Below are positions 1 to 9,622 of a stretch of 64,000 bases of DNA, in pieces (positions within the stretch are counted from its first letter, which is position 1; every line of letters starts with the position of its first letter). The notes beneath the pieces were generated by a model. The model had not been told where the DNA came from and did not search any database. It worked only from the letters and a program-made list of their open reading frames with translations. The translations under genes and the position numbers were made by a program. The stretch lies in the NCBI RefSeq assembly GCF_000430785.1, contig NZ_AUMR01000033.1, forward strand, positions 1 through 64,000, written 5' to 3'. Source of the DNA: Ectobacillus panaciterrae DSM 19096. Its GTDB lineage: Bacteria > Bacillota > Bacilli > Bacillales > Bacillaceae_G.

Positions 1-2
1 AA

Positions 3-482
3 AAGAAAGCGCAGACGTTTCATCTCCTTCATTGTATGACTAGAAAAGTGGTTGACTTGGCACTCCAACAAGGCGTCGAAACGATTGTGATTGGAGACAT
101 CACCGGGATTCGTGAAAAAGCAAATTTGGGAAAAGTAAACAATCAAACATTTCATGCCCTGCCGTTTCGCAAAATCATAGAGATGATTACTTATAAAGCA
201 GAAGAAGTCGGAATATCGGTCAACTCAACTATTACAGAAGAGTATACATCGCAAACCTGTGCCTTTTGTAAACCCATACCGTCAAAAGAATACGCGAAAA
301 AGAAGAATCGCAAACATAGAGGCCTCTATCACTGTGAGGATTGTAATGTCGTTGTGAACGCTGATGTAAATGGTGCGATAAACATAAGTAAAAAGTATCT
401 GAACGTGCTTAGAGCACAATCAGTAGTGGTGTTGGGCACGCCAAAAGTGTATACGTTCAATGGACAACAGTTCATAGCGTAG
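3..482 (+). CDS. tnpB: TnpB-type RNA-guided nuclease of an IS200/IS605 element, 3' part
   Basis: The reading frame is already open at the left window edge (KKAQTFHLLHCMTRK), so the N-terminal part lies outside; the ATG at 36 is internal. What remains is the second half of the RuvC domain: IVIGDITGIRE, the family block NLGKVNNQTFHALPF, YTSQTC with a C-x2-C...C-x2-C zinc ribbon, and the RuvC-III stretch ADVNGAINI. Known TnpB proteins are RNA-guided DNA nucleases encoded by IS605-family transposons. Nothing visible is broken in this part; whether the element is intact cannot be judged. Confidence 0.9.
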   Translation, partial: KKAQTFHLLHCMTRKVVDLALQQGVETIVIGDITGIREKANLGKVNNQTFHALPFRKIIEMITYKAEEVGISVNSTITEEYTSQTCAFCKPIPSKEYAKKKNRKHRGLYHCEDCNVVVNADVNGAINISKKYLNVLRAQSVVVLGTPKVYTFNGQQFIA

Positions 483-520
483 AACCTGAAGCTCGCCATT
501 TCAATGGCGATGTAGTTCAC
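483..520 (+). mobile_element. Right end of the IS605-type element with terminal hairpin
   Basis: Directly after the tnpB stop lies a short perfect hairpin (CGCCATT, 2-nt loop, AATGGCG; 494-509) followed by TGTAGTTCAC. Subterminal imperfect palindromes of this kind mark the right ends of IS200/IS605 elements, and in TnpB systems this end also forms the 3' part of the guide (omega) RNA. The exact cleavage point is inferred. Confidence 0.6.
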
Positions 521-536
521 ATCAATTGAATAATAA

Positions 537-566
537 AAAAACCGTCATGTAGACATGACGGTTTTT
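537..566. terminator. Bidirectional hairpin terminator
   Basis: AAAACCGTCATG and CATGACGGTTTT pair around a 4-nt loop, with A and T tails on both sides. It closes the minus-strand gene ending at 565 and also faces tnpB. Confidence 0.85.
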
Positions 567-810
567 AAATGGATTGGCTCTGAGCCATTTTTACGAACAT
601 CTCCATATTTTCAACTAAACCGCAAGCTGCGCATTGCACTCGATAATCAGGACCTTGGTACGGCATATGAAACGGTCCTGCGTTATCACTTGTATATTCT
701 TCCTCAATGCTTCCTGATTGAGGATCTATTTTAACAGGACGTACATTTTGTTCAATTAAATTAAACCGCGTGCGATTTGTTTTGCAAGCCGGACAAAGCA
801 TAGGCTCCAT
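565..810 (-). CDS. Small zinc-ribbon protein of unknown function
   Basis: Eighty-one residues. Two cysteine pairs, CPAC near the N-terminus and CAAC about 55 residues later, suggest one zinc ribbon; the middle is acidic and has no other recognisable domain. An ATG 15 nt upstream (825) is open, but the ribosome binding site GGAGGTGAG lies inside those codons and is correctly spaced for the ATG at 810, so the protein starts MEPMLCPAC. It is followed by a strong terminator and looks monocistronic. Function unknown. Confidence 0.75.
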   Translation of the reverse strand: MEPMLCPACKTNRTRFNLIEQNVRPVKIDPQSGSIEEEYTSDNAGPFHMPYQGPDYRVQCAACGLVENMEMFVKMAQSQSI

Positions 811-852
811 GATACTCACCTCCATTTTTTAGGATGGCGATAATAGGGAGAT

Positions 853-2022
853 TTATGCAAATATACCGCTGTTCTTCAAACGAACTACTGCTTCTTTTAT
901 TATTTTTTCATCTTGTACAAGTGCAATGCGCACAAAACCTTCTCCTGAAGGCCCGAAAGCCTGACCGGGCGTGACTACTACACTTGCTTTATCCATTAAA
1001 GCATATGCGAATTGAGTGGAAGTCCAGCCTGCCGGTATCTCTGCCCAAATAAACATGCCGCCTTCTGATTTTTGAACTTGCCAGCCGATGGAACATAATC
1101 CCTCTGCAAGCACATTTCTGCGGTGCTCATACATCATTCGGTTTTGTTCACAAAACGCTGCGCCATTACGTAAAGCAGCAATGGCTGCTTTTTGAATCGG
1201 AAGAAATACCCCGTAGTCGATGTTTGACTTAAAATGTTTTATGGTTTCAATAATGGATTCATTACCCGCTAAATAACCGATGCGGCAGCCAGCCAAATTA
1301 AAACTTTTGGAAAGCGAGTTAATTTCAACACCGATTTCCTTTGCGCCAGGAACAGACAGGAAGCTGATAGGCTTGTTATTATCAAAATATAGCTCTCCAT
1401 ATGCAAAGTCGTGAATTACGATGATATCATATCGTTTTGCGAATGCAATAACTTCATGGAAAAATGCTTCATCAGCCATAACAGGTACTGGATTGCCTGG
1501 AAAATTTAAAATCATAAGCTTCGTTTGCCGCGCTACGTGTTCCGGAATTTGGCTTAAATCAGGCAGGAATCCATTTTCTTTTGTTAAAGGCATAAAATAG
1601 GGTGTTGCGCCAGCCATAGCAATGCCGGTTGCATATGCCGTATATCCTGGGTCGGGAACAAGAATATAGTCACCTGGATCAGCAAATACCATAGGGAGAT
1701 GGACAAGCCCATCCTGTGACCCCATTAACATAACAATTTCATGTAATGAATTTAAAGAAATTTTATAATTATTTTCATAATAAGAAGCAACAGCTTCATG
1801 AAACTCCTGCGTGCCGGTCAGTGTGTAGCCGTAGCACTCTTTTTGTACAGCTGCCTCGGTTAAACAGTCTACAACAAAATCGGGAGGAGGCATGTCAGGA
1901 CTTCCAATGCTTAAATCAATCATGTCACAGCCGTGTTCTATTTTTCTCTTTTTGTAGGCGGCAAGCTCGCTGAAAATGGAAGGCTGAAACGCCTGCATCC
2001 GCTTGGATAATAGTTTGTTCAA
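853..2022 (-). CDS. PLP-dependent class I/II aminotransferase (LL-diaminopimelate aminotransferase-like)
   Basis: A full-length 389-residue fold-type I aminotransferase. Visible landmarks are NFPGNP (about 173-178), the cofactor-binding Asp in HDFAYGEL (D205), the Schiff-base lysine in NSLSKSFNLAG (K239) and the carboxylate-binding Arg in FVRIAL near the C-terminus. The sequence type is that annotated as LL-diaminopimelate aminotransferase in bacilli, but bacilli make diaminopimelate by other routes, so the amino-acid substrate is uncertain. The gene lies 69 bp downstream of the MFS gene on the same strand and may be co-transcribed with it; I see no terminator between them. Confidence 0.88.
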   Translation of the reverse strand: MNKLLSKRMQAFQPSIFSELAAYKKRKIEHGCDMIDLSIGSPDMPPPDFVVDCLTEAAVQKECYGYTLTGTQEFHEAVASYYENNYKISLNSLHEIVMLMGSQDGLVHLPMVFADPGDYILVPDPGYTAYATGIAMAGATPYFMPLTKENGFLPDLSQIPEHVARQTKLMILNFPGNPVPVMADEAFFHEVIAFAKRYDIIVIHDFAYGELYFDNNKPISFLSVPGAKEIGVEINSLSKSFNLAGCRIGYLAGNESIIETIKHFKSNIDYGVFLPIQKAAIAALRNGAAFCEQNRMMYEHRRNVLAEGLCSIGWQVQKSEGGMFIWAEIPAGWTSTQFAYALMDKASVVVTPGQAFGPSGEGFVRIALVQDEKIIKEAVVRLKNSGIFA

Positions 2023-2091
2023 GATGAATACTCCTCCATTCCTAAAAATATAACAGTTACATTTTTGTTACAATGACAGAGAAACCGTTGG

Positions 2092-3300
2092 TTACATAGA
2101 TTGAGAATTATTTACTTCCGTAGTGTTTGCAGCACTTTTTTGTCTGAGAAGCGAAAATAGAAGGATGCATAATGAAACGACGCCAAAGATTAGAACCATA
2201 TATTGCAATCCGATCGTATCCAGGAATAAGCCCGTTGTAAGGAGTACGATTTGGAACATGACACGTTCGAACATGTTGCGGAATGAGAATAATCGTCCGT
2301 GATAGCTTTTGGCAATTTTCGTTTGAAAAATCGTAGAAGCGACCGGGAAGAAACCGCCGACACTAAAACCGAATAAAGCAAACGAGAAGAGAGACATCCA
2401 TTTCAAATCGCTGAAGAAAAGTGACAGATGCGCCCCGGCAATGAGAAAACCATAGAAATACATGAGCCTGTGCGGAGAAGCCGTTTTTGATACATACTTA
2501 ATAATAAACGCACCTATCATAAAGGATACTCCTTCAACCGTATACAACAAACCTTTAATTGAAGGGTCATGCTGCAGTTCGCTGATATCAATTACCATAA
2601 GGTTAAAGCCGCCGATAAAGAGTAAGGGAATGATATAAAGCACTAATGCATTTGAAGCAATCGGCACTTCTTTTAAAATTTGAAACACTTCTGCGAAGCC
2701 GGCTCCCTTTGTTTGTTTTTTTGTATTTGTTTCTTTTGCTGTATCTTGGAAGTCTAATAGATAAGTAGACACGAGTAAAAGCGCATAGGCTATCATTGAA
2801 AAGGCATACAAGTATTCCAGACTCATGATGACGAGCAGCGCTCCACCGACGGACGTCCCTGCAATACGGCCAATCGTCGCAACGTTCATATGAATGCCGT
2901 TCATTTGCAGCAGCTCTTGATCTCTGACGATGAGCGGAATAACGGCCTGCAGAGCAGGGAAGTAAAATGCTGCAGAGATTTGGATGGAAATCATAAATAA
3001 AACCATGAACCAAATATTTTCAAAGTGTAAAGCTAAAAACATAAACACAACGCTTATAAGACGTCCAAAGCCAGAGTAAAGCAACACTTTCTTTTTCGAA
3101 GATTGGTCAATTATTCTTCCTGCAATCGGTCCAACCATTACACCGGCCAATAGCCCGACGAACATAATGAGTGACTTCATGAAATCAGAAGGAATGTGCT
3201 TCTGCATGAATTCCAGGTTTCCGATAATGCCAAGCCATAATCCAAGACCTGCGATGAGTTCTCCGGTTAGTACCGTCCAAACATTTTTGTTTTTCCACAT
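2092..3300 (-). CDS. MFS transporter, drug/siderophore exporter type
   Basis: 402 residues with about twelve hydrophobic segments. The cytoplasmic loop after the second helix carries a motif-A-like stretch (GPIAGRIIDQSSKKK), and a hydrophilic loop around residue 190 (DFQDTAKETNTKKQTKG) divides two six-helix halves. This is the MFS_3 type, which includes multidrug and siderophore exporters; the substrate cannot be read from sequence. The gene probably forms a transcription unit with the downstream aminotransferase gene. Confidence 0.88.
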   Translation of the reverse strand: MWKNKNVWTVLTGELIAGLGLWLGIIGNLEFMQKHIPSDFMKSLIMFVGLLAGVMVGPIAGRIIDQSSKKKVLLYSGFGRLISVVFMFLALHFENIWFMVLFMISIQISAAFYFPALQAVIPLIVRDQELLQMNGIHMNVATIGRIAGTSVGGALLVIMSLEYLYAFSMIAYALLLVSTYLLDFQDTAKETNTKKQTKGAGFAEVFQILKEVPIASNALVLYIIPLLFIGGFNLMVIDISELQHDPSIKGLLYTVEGVSFMIGAFIIKYVSKTASPHRLMYFYGFLIAGAHLSLFFSDLKWMSLFSFALFGFSVGGFFPVASTIFQTKIAKSYHGRLFSFRNMFERVMFQIVLLTTGLFLDTIGLQYMVLIFGVVSLCILLFSLLRQKSAANTTEVNNSQSM

Positions 3301-3340
3301 GCAGCAAGCCCTCTTTATTTTAAGTATTTTATAATGTGTA

Positions 3341-3622
3341 TTATTGGGTTTGTGACAAGTTGTGCCCTGGGTTGTGTCTTACCTGCATTGCTGCCAGCGC
3401 AATTTGATTTAAAATGTCCTGTTTCAGCTGCACGTTTGTATAGGAAGCCATAATCATCATTGCACCGCGGCGGGTCGATGAATACTTTGGAGGAATTCGA
3501 TTTAAAGTTAATGCTAAGATATCGTTTATACATTCGTCACAGTCGCATTTTAACTTTTCATAGCCTCTGAATTCCTTAAATAATTCCATTACAATCGGTT
3601 CCATAATATTGGTTACCTTCAT
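3341..3622 (-). CDS. comFB: ComFB-like protein
   Basis: 93 residues beginning MKVTNIMEPIVMELF. The cluster CDCDECINDILALTLNRIPPKY followed by STRRG matches the ComFB family, in which closely spaced cysteines precede a conserved LNxLPPxY segment. In Bacillus subtilis comFB lies in the late competence operon comF, here absent, so this is a stand-alone member; family members elsewhere have been linked to cyclic-dinucleotide binding. An upstream in-frame ATG at 3637 contains the ribosome binding site GGAGGT, so the ATG at 3622 is preferred. Confidence 0.75.
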   Translation of the reverse strand: MKVTNIMEPIVMELFKEFRGYEKLKCDCDECINDILALTLNRIPPKYSSTRRGAMMIMASYTNVQLKQDILNQIALAAMQVRHNPGHNLSQTQ

Positions 3623-3838
3623 TATATATACCTCCAAACATCGGAATTGACCGTTGTAATATCGTTTTATTTTTTCATAAATTTACATTCCAATAATTTC
3701 AATTTAAAGGTTTTCTTTATACTATTGTCAAGGAATTTATGAAAATAGAAGATAAAAGGCTTTTTGACTGTTTGTCAATGAGCACGTTTATACTGTAATA
3801 TAGGTTCATGAGTTTATTTTTGGGAAGGATTGAGATGC

Positions 3839-6349
3839 TTGAAAAGAATCACTAGAGATTCAATTGAACTGCTGGCGCCAGCAGGAAACTGGGAGTGCTT
3901 GCGGGCTGCAGTAGCAAACGGGGCAGACGCGGTGTTTTTTGGCGTGGAAAAATTCAACGCGCGCGTTCGGGCCAAAAACTTTCAAATGGAAGAACTGCCG
4001 CAAATTATGGCGTATTTGCATACATACAATGTAAGAGGCTATGTAACACTTAATATTTTAGTATTTGAAAACGAATTAGAAGATGCGCGCACTCTTGTGG
4101 AGGCATGCATCAGCGCTGGAGTAGATGCCTTAATCGTACAGGATGTGGGGCTCGTGCAGCTGATTCGCGACATTTCTCCTGATTTTCCGATTCATGGATC
4201 TACGCAAATGACGATTACATCGCCTGAAGCAGTTGAATTTTTCGACCCATATGACCTTGAAGTGGTTGTACTTGGGCGTGAAAATAATATAAAGCAAATT
4301 AAAACCATTGCAGGAAAAACAGATATGCCGCTTGAAGTGTTCGTTCACGGTGCGTTATGTGTATCGTATTCCGGACAATGCTTAACATCCGAAATGTGGG
4401 GCGGGCGTTCCGCAAACCGCGGTGAATGTGCGCAAGCATGCCGTTTGCCGTATGATTTAATGGTTGACGGCGAACGAAAAGAAATGGGGAATATCGCTTA
4501 TTTACTGTCACCGAAAGATTTGGCGGCAATTGATCTCGTACCGGAGCTTATTGAGGCGGGTGTTTCTTCCTTTAAAATTGAAGGCCGCCTGAAATCGCCT
4601 GAGTATGTGGCAAACGTAGTAAGCAAGTATCGGAATGCAATTGATGAATATTTGGCTGGCAGGGATTATACACCTTCTAAAGAGGAGGTTCGCGAGCTTG
4701 AGCAAAGCTTTAGCCGCGGTCTTACACACGGCTTTTTAAAAGGAACGAACAATAAGCAGCTACTGGACGGAACGTACCCGAAAAGCCGGGGCGTGTTTGT
4801 AGGTACAGTAAAAAAAGTATTAAAAGATGCAGTGCTTTGCGAGTTGGAAGCGCCGCTGAAGCGCGGTGACGGTATTGTATTTGATGCGGGCCGGCCGGAA
4901 GAGAAAGAAGAGGGCGGACGCATCTATGATTTACGCCGAAAAGGCGCAAAAGTAGATGGCGAAGTCGTGAACGGACTGATTGAAATTGTACCGGGACGCT
5001 CCGATGTTAACCTAACGAAGGTGCATGTCGGAGATCGCATTTGGAAAACGAGCGATCAAGAGCTGTCCAGACGACTGCAAAAAACATTCGAAACAGAGCA
5101 AGCTCATCGTCTATTCCCGCTAACTGTACAAGCATACGGAAAAGCAGGAAAGCCGCTTGTTTCTGTATGGCAAGATGCTATAAACGGCAATACTGTAACG
5201 ATTGAATCGCAAGAGATGCTTCAAGAAGCCATGAAACGCCCGCTTACGGATGTATATTTGCTGGAGCAATGGGGCCGTCTTGGCGGCACGATTTTTGAAT
5301 TGACGAATCTTCACGCTAGTTTTAGCGGAGATGTGATTGTTCCTGTAAAAGAATTGAATCGGATGCGCCGGGAGGCAATTGAGCAGCTGCTCCAGCTCCG
5401 TCAAACGCCTTACCCATATGAAAAACGCGAAGTACAAGTGAAAGCGCCTCTTAAAGAGCAATCTGCAGAAGATACTGTACCTCAATTAATTGCACTGTGC
5501 CGTACGATGGAGCAAATAGAAGCAGCATGCAAAACGGATGCAGACTATATCTATGCAGATTTTGAATTTACAACAGATTATCCAAAAGCGGTACAAGCTG
5601 CCCGAGAAGGCGGCAAACCGATTGCGCTCGCAACGCCGCGTATTCATATGCCGGGTGAAAACGGCATTTTAAACAGCATCGTAAGAGCGAATCCGGATGC
5701 TATTCTAGTCAGAAGTCTTGGAGCAGTCCAATACTATACGAAGCAGCAGCAAAATATACCGCTAATCGGTGATTTTTCATTGAATATTGCAAACCATAAA
5801 GCGGTGGAATTATTTTTAAATCGTGGTTTAAGCCGCGTAACGCCTTCTTATGATTTAAATATTCAGCAAGTGATGGATATGCTCGAAGTATCCCAAACGG
5901 ATAAGATGGAAATGGTTATTCACCAGCACTTGCCGATGTTCCACACAGAGCATTGTGTATACTGCACATTCTTAAGTGAAGGAACAGATTTTACAAACTG
6001 CGGCCGTCCATGTGAGGAACATCGCGTATCGCTTCAAGACCGAATCGGCATGCAGCATCCTGTTCGTGTTGACATTGGCTGCCGCAATACGGTATACAAT
6101 GCAATTGAACAGTCCGGTGCGGAATATGTAACCCATTTCATGGATCATGGCATTCGTCATTATCGCGTCGAATTCTTAGAAGAAAGCGGCAAAAAAGTGC
6201 AGGAAGTGATGAAGCTGTACCGTGAAGCACTGGAAGGAAAGCGCAGCGGAACGAGCGTATGGCGCGCGCTGAAAGCGACAAATCAGCTTGGCGTAACGCG
6301 CGGGCAACTGGTTAAAAAAGAAAATGTGAGCCGGACAAACGCTCGCTAA
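3839..6349 (+). CDS. U32 peptidase/hydroxylase family protein (RlhA/TrhP-like, with C-terminal extension)
   Basis: About 836 residues. The U32 domain opens with IELLAPAGNWE and GADAVFFG and contains the cysteine cluster FVHGALCVSYSGQCLT...RGECAQACR around residues 170-205, which in this family binds iron-sulfur. A second cysteine set (HCVYCTF...NCGRPCEEH) lies near residue 700 in the C-terminal part. E. coli relatives hydroxylate nucleotides in 23S rRNA or tRNA; which RNA is the target here is not visible. The in-frame TTG at 3839 is the likely start, 9 nt after GGAAGGA; the nearer ATG at 3835 is out of frame. The last 38 codons are duplicated at 30278, marking an integration site. Confidence 0.88.
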   Translation: MKRITRDSIELLAPAGNWECLRAAVANGADAVFFGVEKFNARVRAKNFQMEELPQIMAYLHTYNVRGYVTLNILVFENELEDARTLVEACISAGVDALIVQDVGLVQLIRDISPDFPIHGSTQMTITSPEAVEFFDPYDLEVVVLGRENNIKQIKTIAGKTDMPLEVFVHGALCVSYSGQCLTSEMWGGRSANRGECAQACRLPYDLMVDGERKEMGNIAYLLSPKDLAAIDLVPELIEAGVSSFKIEGRLKSPEYVANVVSKYRNAIDEYLAGRDYTPSKEEVRELEQSFSRGLTHGFLKGTNNKQLLDGTYPKSRGVFVGTVKKVLKDAVLCELEAPLKRGDGIVFDAGRPEEKEEGGRIYDLRRKGAKVDGEVVNGLIEIVPGRSDVNLTKVHVGDRIWKTSDQELSRRLQKTFETEQAHRLFPLTVQAYGKAGKPLVSVWQDAINGNTVTIESQEMLQEAMKRPLTDVYLLEQWGRLGGTIFELTNLHASFSGDVIVPVKELNRMRREAIEQLLQLRQTPYPYEKREVQVKAPLKEQSAEDTVPQLIALCRTMEQIEAACKTDADYIYADFEFTTDYPKAVQAAREGGKPIALATPRIHMPGENGILNSIVRANPDAILVRSLGAVQYYTKQQQNIPLIGDFSLNIANHKAVELFLNRGLSRVTPSYDLNIQQVMDMLEVSQTDKMEMVIHQHLPMFHTEHCVYCTFLSEGTDFTNCGRPCEEHRVSLQDRIGMQHPVRVDIGCRNTVYNAIEQSGAEYVTHFMDHGIRHYRVEFLEESGKKVQEVMKLYREALEGKRSGTSVWRALKATNQLGVTRGQLVKKENVSRTNAR

Positions 6350-6408
6350 ACCATACGCTAAAAATTGGAACAAAGAACATGAAAACGTACGGGTATGGCT
6401 CATTCCGC
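6235..6408 (+). repeat. Left attachment repeat of the genomic island (attL side)
   Basis: This 174-bp stretch (the last 38 U32 codons plus 59 bp downstream) recurs at 30278-30451 with only two differences, both at third codon positions of the U32 frame (GGG/GGA and CTG/CTC). The tyrosine recombinase gene begins 68 bp beyond it. The arrangement fits site-specific integration into the 3' end of a gene, where the element supplies a replacement end. Confidence 0.9.
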
Positions 6409-6442
6409 TACGCAACATTCCGTAAGTGTACCAACAATTCTT

Positions 6443-6460
6443 GTGTGATTACAAAATCAC
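6443..6460. promoter_or_regulatory. Operator-like inverted repeat before the integrase gene
   Basis: GTGATT-ACAA-AATCAC is a perfect 6-bp inverted repeat 17 bp upstream of the integrase ATG and just before its ribosome binding site. It could bind a regulator or form an RNA hairpin that limits integrase translation; neither is shown. Confidence 0.4.
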
Positions 6461-6476
6461 GCAGGGAGGCAATAGC

Positions 6477-7538
6477 ATGCCGAAGATTTCAACGAAGCTA
6501 ACGCAAGACAAAATTCTGTTGCTGGAGTATTTTCAAGATTTTTTACATCATAAGAAGATGCAAAATTGCAAGGAGTCAACGCTGAATACTTACATTTCTC
6601 ATTTCAATTATTTTCTGGAGTTCTTTGAAGAAGAATACAAGCGGGAAATGTATTTGGCTGATTTCAATGAAAAAGTATTAACTGAGCATATTGATTATTT
6701 ACAAACTCGTCACGTTAAATTTGGCACACATCTCCATGTTCCAGACTGGAAAAAGCAAATTGGCGCACTATCTCCGAGAACAATCAATGACAGGATGGGG
6801 AGGTTGCAGACGTTTGCTCAATACTTGTTGCAACGAGGAATCATGAAGGATAATCCATTCCTAAACGTGCCGAAAATCTTGCAGGATAATCAGCAATCCG
6901 ATGTTTTAACAAAACAGGAATTGGAACGGCTCTCTAAGCATATCGAAGAGAAAGCCAAAACAACCAAAGAATTTCACCATTTTAGAAGCTTGGTGTTGTT
7001 TCATGTCCTCGTAGACACAATGGGACGTATCAACATGGTATTAAATCTTAGAGAATCCGATTTCAGTTATGACGATAGAACGTTAGTATTTCGTGCAGAG
7101 TCATCGAAAAATCGTAGAACACATGTTATACCAATCACTTTGAAAACTGCACGTTTAGTACGAAAGCTGATTGATTACAACCAAGGTTTTTATGACAGGA
7201 AAGTGGATGAAAATATCTTTCTAGCTTTAACAGGGAGACGGTTGACACCTGATGTTTGGTTGAAACAGCTCAAGAAGTATGCGAAAGAAGTTGGTATCGG
7301 CAAGCGAGTATATTCTCATTTAATACGGAAATCTTCAGCCACTATTGCCTTACAGAACGGAATAGGAATAGAAGAATTGAGACGGATGCTTACACACTCG
7401 GATTTTTCTACAATTATGCGGTATGTGGAACTTAATTCCGATAATCTAAAGCAGGCTCAGGCGGAATACAGTGTATTTGCTGAAGTAGAACGAACAAACC
7501 GTTTGTTCAAAAGACCGAATCGTATTGATAAGTTTTAA
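6477..7538 (+). CDS. Tyrosine recombinase (island integrase)
   Basis: 353 residues from the ATG at 6477, preceded by GGGAGG; the frame is open upstream to 6426 but without a better start. An N-terminal SAM-like DNA-binding domain (about 14-125) is followed by a catalytic domain with the full set R184 (MGRINMVLNLR), K211 (SSKNRR), H281/R284 (SHLIRKSSA), H307 (LTHSDF) and nucleophile Y316 (MRYVEL). With every catalytic residue present and its place at the island boundary, it is the probable enzyme for integration at the U32 gene. A hairpin terminator follows the stop. Confidence 0.92.
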   Translation: MPKISTKLTQDKILLLEYFQDFLHHKKMQNCKESTLNTYISHFNYFLEFFEEEYKREMYLADFNEKVLTEHIDYLQTRHVKFGTHLHVPDWKKQIGALSPRTINDRMGRLQTFAQYLLQRGIMKDNPFLNVPKILQDNQQSDVLTKQELERLSKHIEEKAKTTKEFHHFRSLVLFHVLVDTMGRINMVLNLRESDFSYDDRTLVFRAESSKNRRTHVIPITLKTARLVRKLIDYNQGFYDRKVDENIFLALTGRRLTPDVWLKQLKKYAKEVGIGKRVYSHLIRKSSATIALQNGIGIEELRRMLTHSDFSTIMRYVELNSDNLKQAQAEYSVFAEVERTNRLFKRPNRIDKF

Positions 7539-7547
7539 ATAAAATGA

Positions 7548-7575
7548 CCACGCTCGTAACTGGGCGTGGTTTTGT
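7548..7575 (+). terminator. Integrase terminator
   Basis: CCACGC and GCGTGG pair around a 10-nt loop and are followed by TTTTGTTGT, directly after the integrase stop. Confidence 0.75.
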
Positions 7576-7903
7576 TGTACCTGTAAGAAATATATCAAAT
7601 GATGGTTAATTCGTGAAGCTGATCCGCGAGTAATAAGGAACACAACGATTAATCGATGCAGCTGAAGACTAGAACCGTGGTGGCAGCGGTTGTTCAGCCG
7701 TTCATAAGCGAAAGGAGCGCCAAAGACGGACGCTCTTTCTACTTTACATAATTAGTGTTATCGGAAGTTAGGTTTTGTAATATGAATATATAATATTGAT
7801 TTGGCACGGTTTTTGAGGACTAAAATGGAGAAGGAAAGTAGAAAAAAAGAAGGGTGAGAAGTGATGGTAAATTCGGGGCAAAAACAGGCGGAAAACGTTC
7901 TGT
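7576..7903. other. Intergenic region with one weak hairpin
   Basis: No gene seen. GAGCG/CGCTC with a T-rich tail at 7715-7740 is a weak terminator candidate. The rest shows no recognisable element. Confidence 0.4.
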
Positions 7904-8869
7904 TTACGTTTGGGGACTGCATGGTGATGGTGCACAGTCTGTGCAATGACCATCACTAGCTATTTGGCGACCTGGAAGACCTGGTACCCACTGACCATTT
8001 TGATTCCGACCAACGGTAGTGTTAGATACCATGTTGCCATTGTTATCAAAAAACCACCACTGATCTAAGGAGCATACCCAATCACCTCTAACCACTGTAT
8101 TAACATTAGGATCTGAGGCAGGCAAATTTCGAAACTGTCGAGGTCGGTATTGGATGTTTCCTGAAGGGGTCCTTATAAACCCTGCCCAGACTCCATTACT
8201 ATCGGTGAAGAACGAGTTGCCGCCGGCTCCTGGGAACCATCCTCGCTGTGGCACACCATTTTGGCAAAACATCCACTCGCCATTATTATTTAAGCTCCAG
8301 CCATTTGAACATGTTGGTGGAGATGGTGTAGTATCATTGACACCTTTCATCGTCCAGTCACAAGTCCCATTCTGATTAAGATCTGATCCCCGATAACCAG
8401 CATCAACACCAGGAACAGGGTTGGCTCTAGTAGGGTCAGGGATGTAGCTAGGGTTAGGTTTCCAGCGGGCAAAATGAACGTGAGGTCCGCTTGTAGGTCC
8501 TGAATTGTCCACATTGCCAATCTGATCGTTCATTTTTACTTTGGTGCCCACATTTATTGCGGGGAGAGGCATAACGTGTGCATACTCAGTGAAGTACCCC
8601 TCATCACTGTCACTTTTAACTACTATCATATGAGCCCAACAATTTGGATCTGGATTTATTGTTGATGAATTGGGAGTATTTATTTGACTAAAACAGTTGA
8701 AATTTCGGTTCACGGATACTACTGTGCCATCCTCTACAGCATAAACGGGTTCTCCCCATTCGATACCATCAGGTGCTAGATCTCTGGCACCCCAGTTATG
8801 ACAGTCTTGTTTTATTCTAACTTGTCCTCTTTGAGGATTAAAGGGAGTACGTTGATATACATGAGGCAT
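7904..8869 (-). CDS. M23 (LytM-type) endopeptidase with wall-binding-like repeats
   Basis: 321 residues. Residues about 20-135 form an M23 metallopeptidase domain: H24...D30 (CHNWGARDL), H98 (YAHVMP) and the terminal GPHVHF (H130, H132). The H24-D30 spacing is wider than the usual HxGxD, so activity is not certain. From about 190 on come aromatic, Asn/Gly-rich repeats (WSLNNNGEWMF, WFFDNNGNMV) like choline- or cell-wall-binding repeats, then a Cys/Pro-rich tail. No signal peptide is visible, which fits a phage-type lysin or a protein released by lysis. GGAAGTG precedes the ATG. Confidence 0.8.
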   Translation of the reverse strand: MPHVYQRTPFNPQRGQVRIKQDCHNWGARDLAPDGIEWGEPVYAVEDGTVVSVNRNFNCFSQINTPNSSTINPDPNCWAHMIVVKSDSDEGYFTEYAHVMPLPAINVGTKVKMNDQIGNVDNSGPTSGPHVHFARWKPNPSYIPDPTRANPVPGVDAGYRGSDLNQNGTCDWTMKGVNDTTPSPPTCSNGWSLNNNGEWMFCQNGVPQRGWFPGAGGNSFFTDSNGVWAGFIRTPSGNIQYRPRQFRNLPASDPNVNTVVRGDWVCSLDQWWFFDNNGNMVSNTTVGRNQNGQWVPGLPGRQIASDGHCTDCAPSPCSPQT

Positions 8870-9622
8870 TATTATTCACTTCCTTTTTAGAGTAGAAAAT
8901 CATTACAATTTATGAAAAAAAATTACGTATGCTTGTATGTTTGTCCATACTTGTCCAATATAAAAGAATGATGTATATCATATACATGTGAGGTTTACAT
9001 AACATCTCATTATCGGAAGTCGCTATTTCACAGATTCATTGACGTATCAACCTTTCGTACAGAACGTAAGGCTACCGAATATTCATGTTTTCATACATCC
9101 GCATCATATCAATGATTTCACGTACCATATTTCTTATAGATTCAACATCAACGTGTATAAAATCCTGTATACACCCTGCGACATTGGGAGTCACATTACG
9201 TGGCTCTCTTTTTTTTTGTATTTTTTTTATTTTAACCCGTCCCCTAGAGCGTCCTAAGCACGGCTTTATTATATGAGAGCCATAGTAATCGAAAATTCTT
9301 TTGCTTTGTCTCGATACACTGACCGCTCAAGGGTCGGACTATCTAGATAGGGGAGAGGTTGATGGTAAGGCAATGGACGAAACTTTTTTCTAAAAAAGCG
9401 TCCCTTAGAGCGCTATCAGCACGGACTTATTAATTAGAGGGGGCAGAAAGGGGGGGCGGACATTTAGGAGGTGTGTCGACATGGTCGAGTTGGAACGAAT
9501 TTCCTATATAGAAATTTCATTTTACCTATGACGCTGATCGTTTTGGGACGGATAACTCTGTATAGGATTTTATTTTCTCCGTTACTCTTGCCGGTTTGGG
9601 TCGGATTTATAAACGAGAGAGG
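8870..9622. repeat. Non-coding region with degenerate leader-like repeats
   Basis: From about 9240 to 9770 a degenerate unit recurs six or seven times: a GACCGCT- or TAGAGCG-type start, then a CGGATTTAT-type block, then a purine-rich Shine-Dalgarno-like run about 8-12 nt later. Two copies share TTGACCGCTCAAGGGTCGGA-type sequence (9320 and 9672) and two share ACCTATGACG...CGGATAAC (9526 and 9721). The last copy forms the leader of the Xre gene. A 40-codon minus-strand frame (9072-9194, GTG start, no clear ribosome binding site) and a 16-codon frame after AGGAGGTG (9481) are possible but unsupported. Confidence 0.5.

Noticed and set aside
5120-5485. 121-codon minus-strand frame inside the U32 gene
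   Set aside because: Antisense shadow of a strongly conserved coding sequence.
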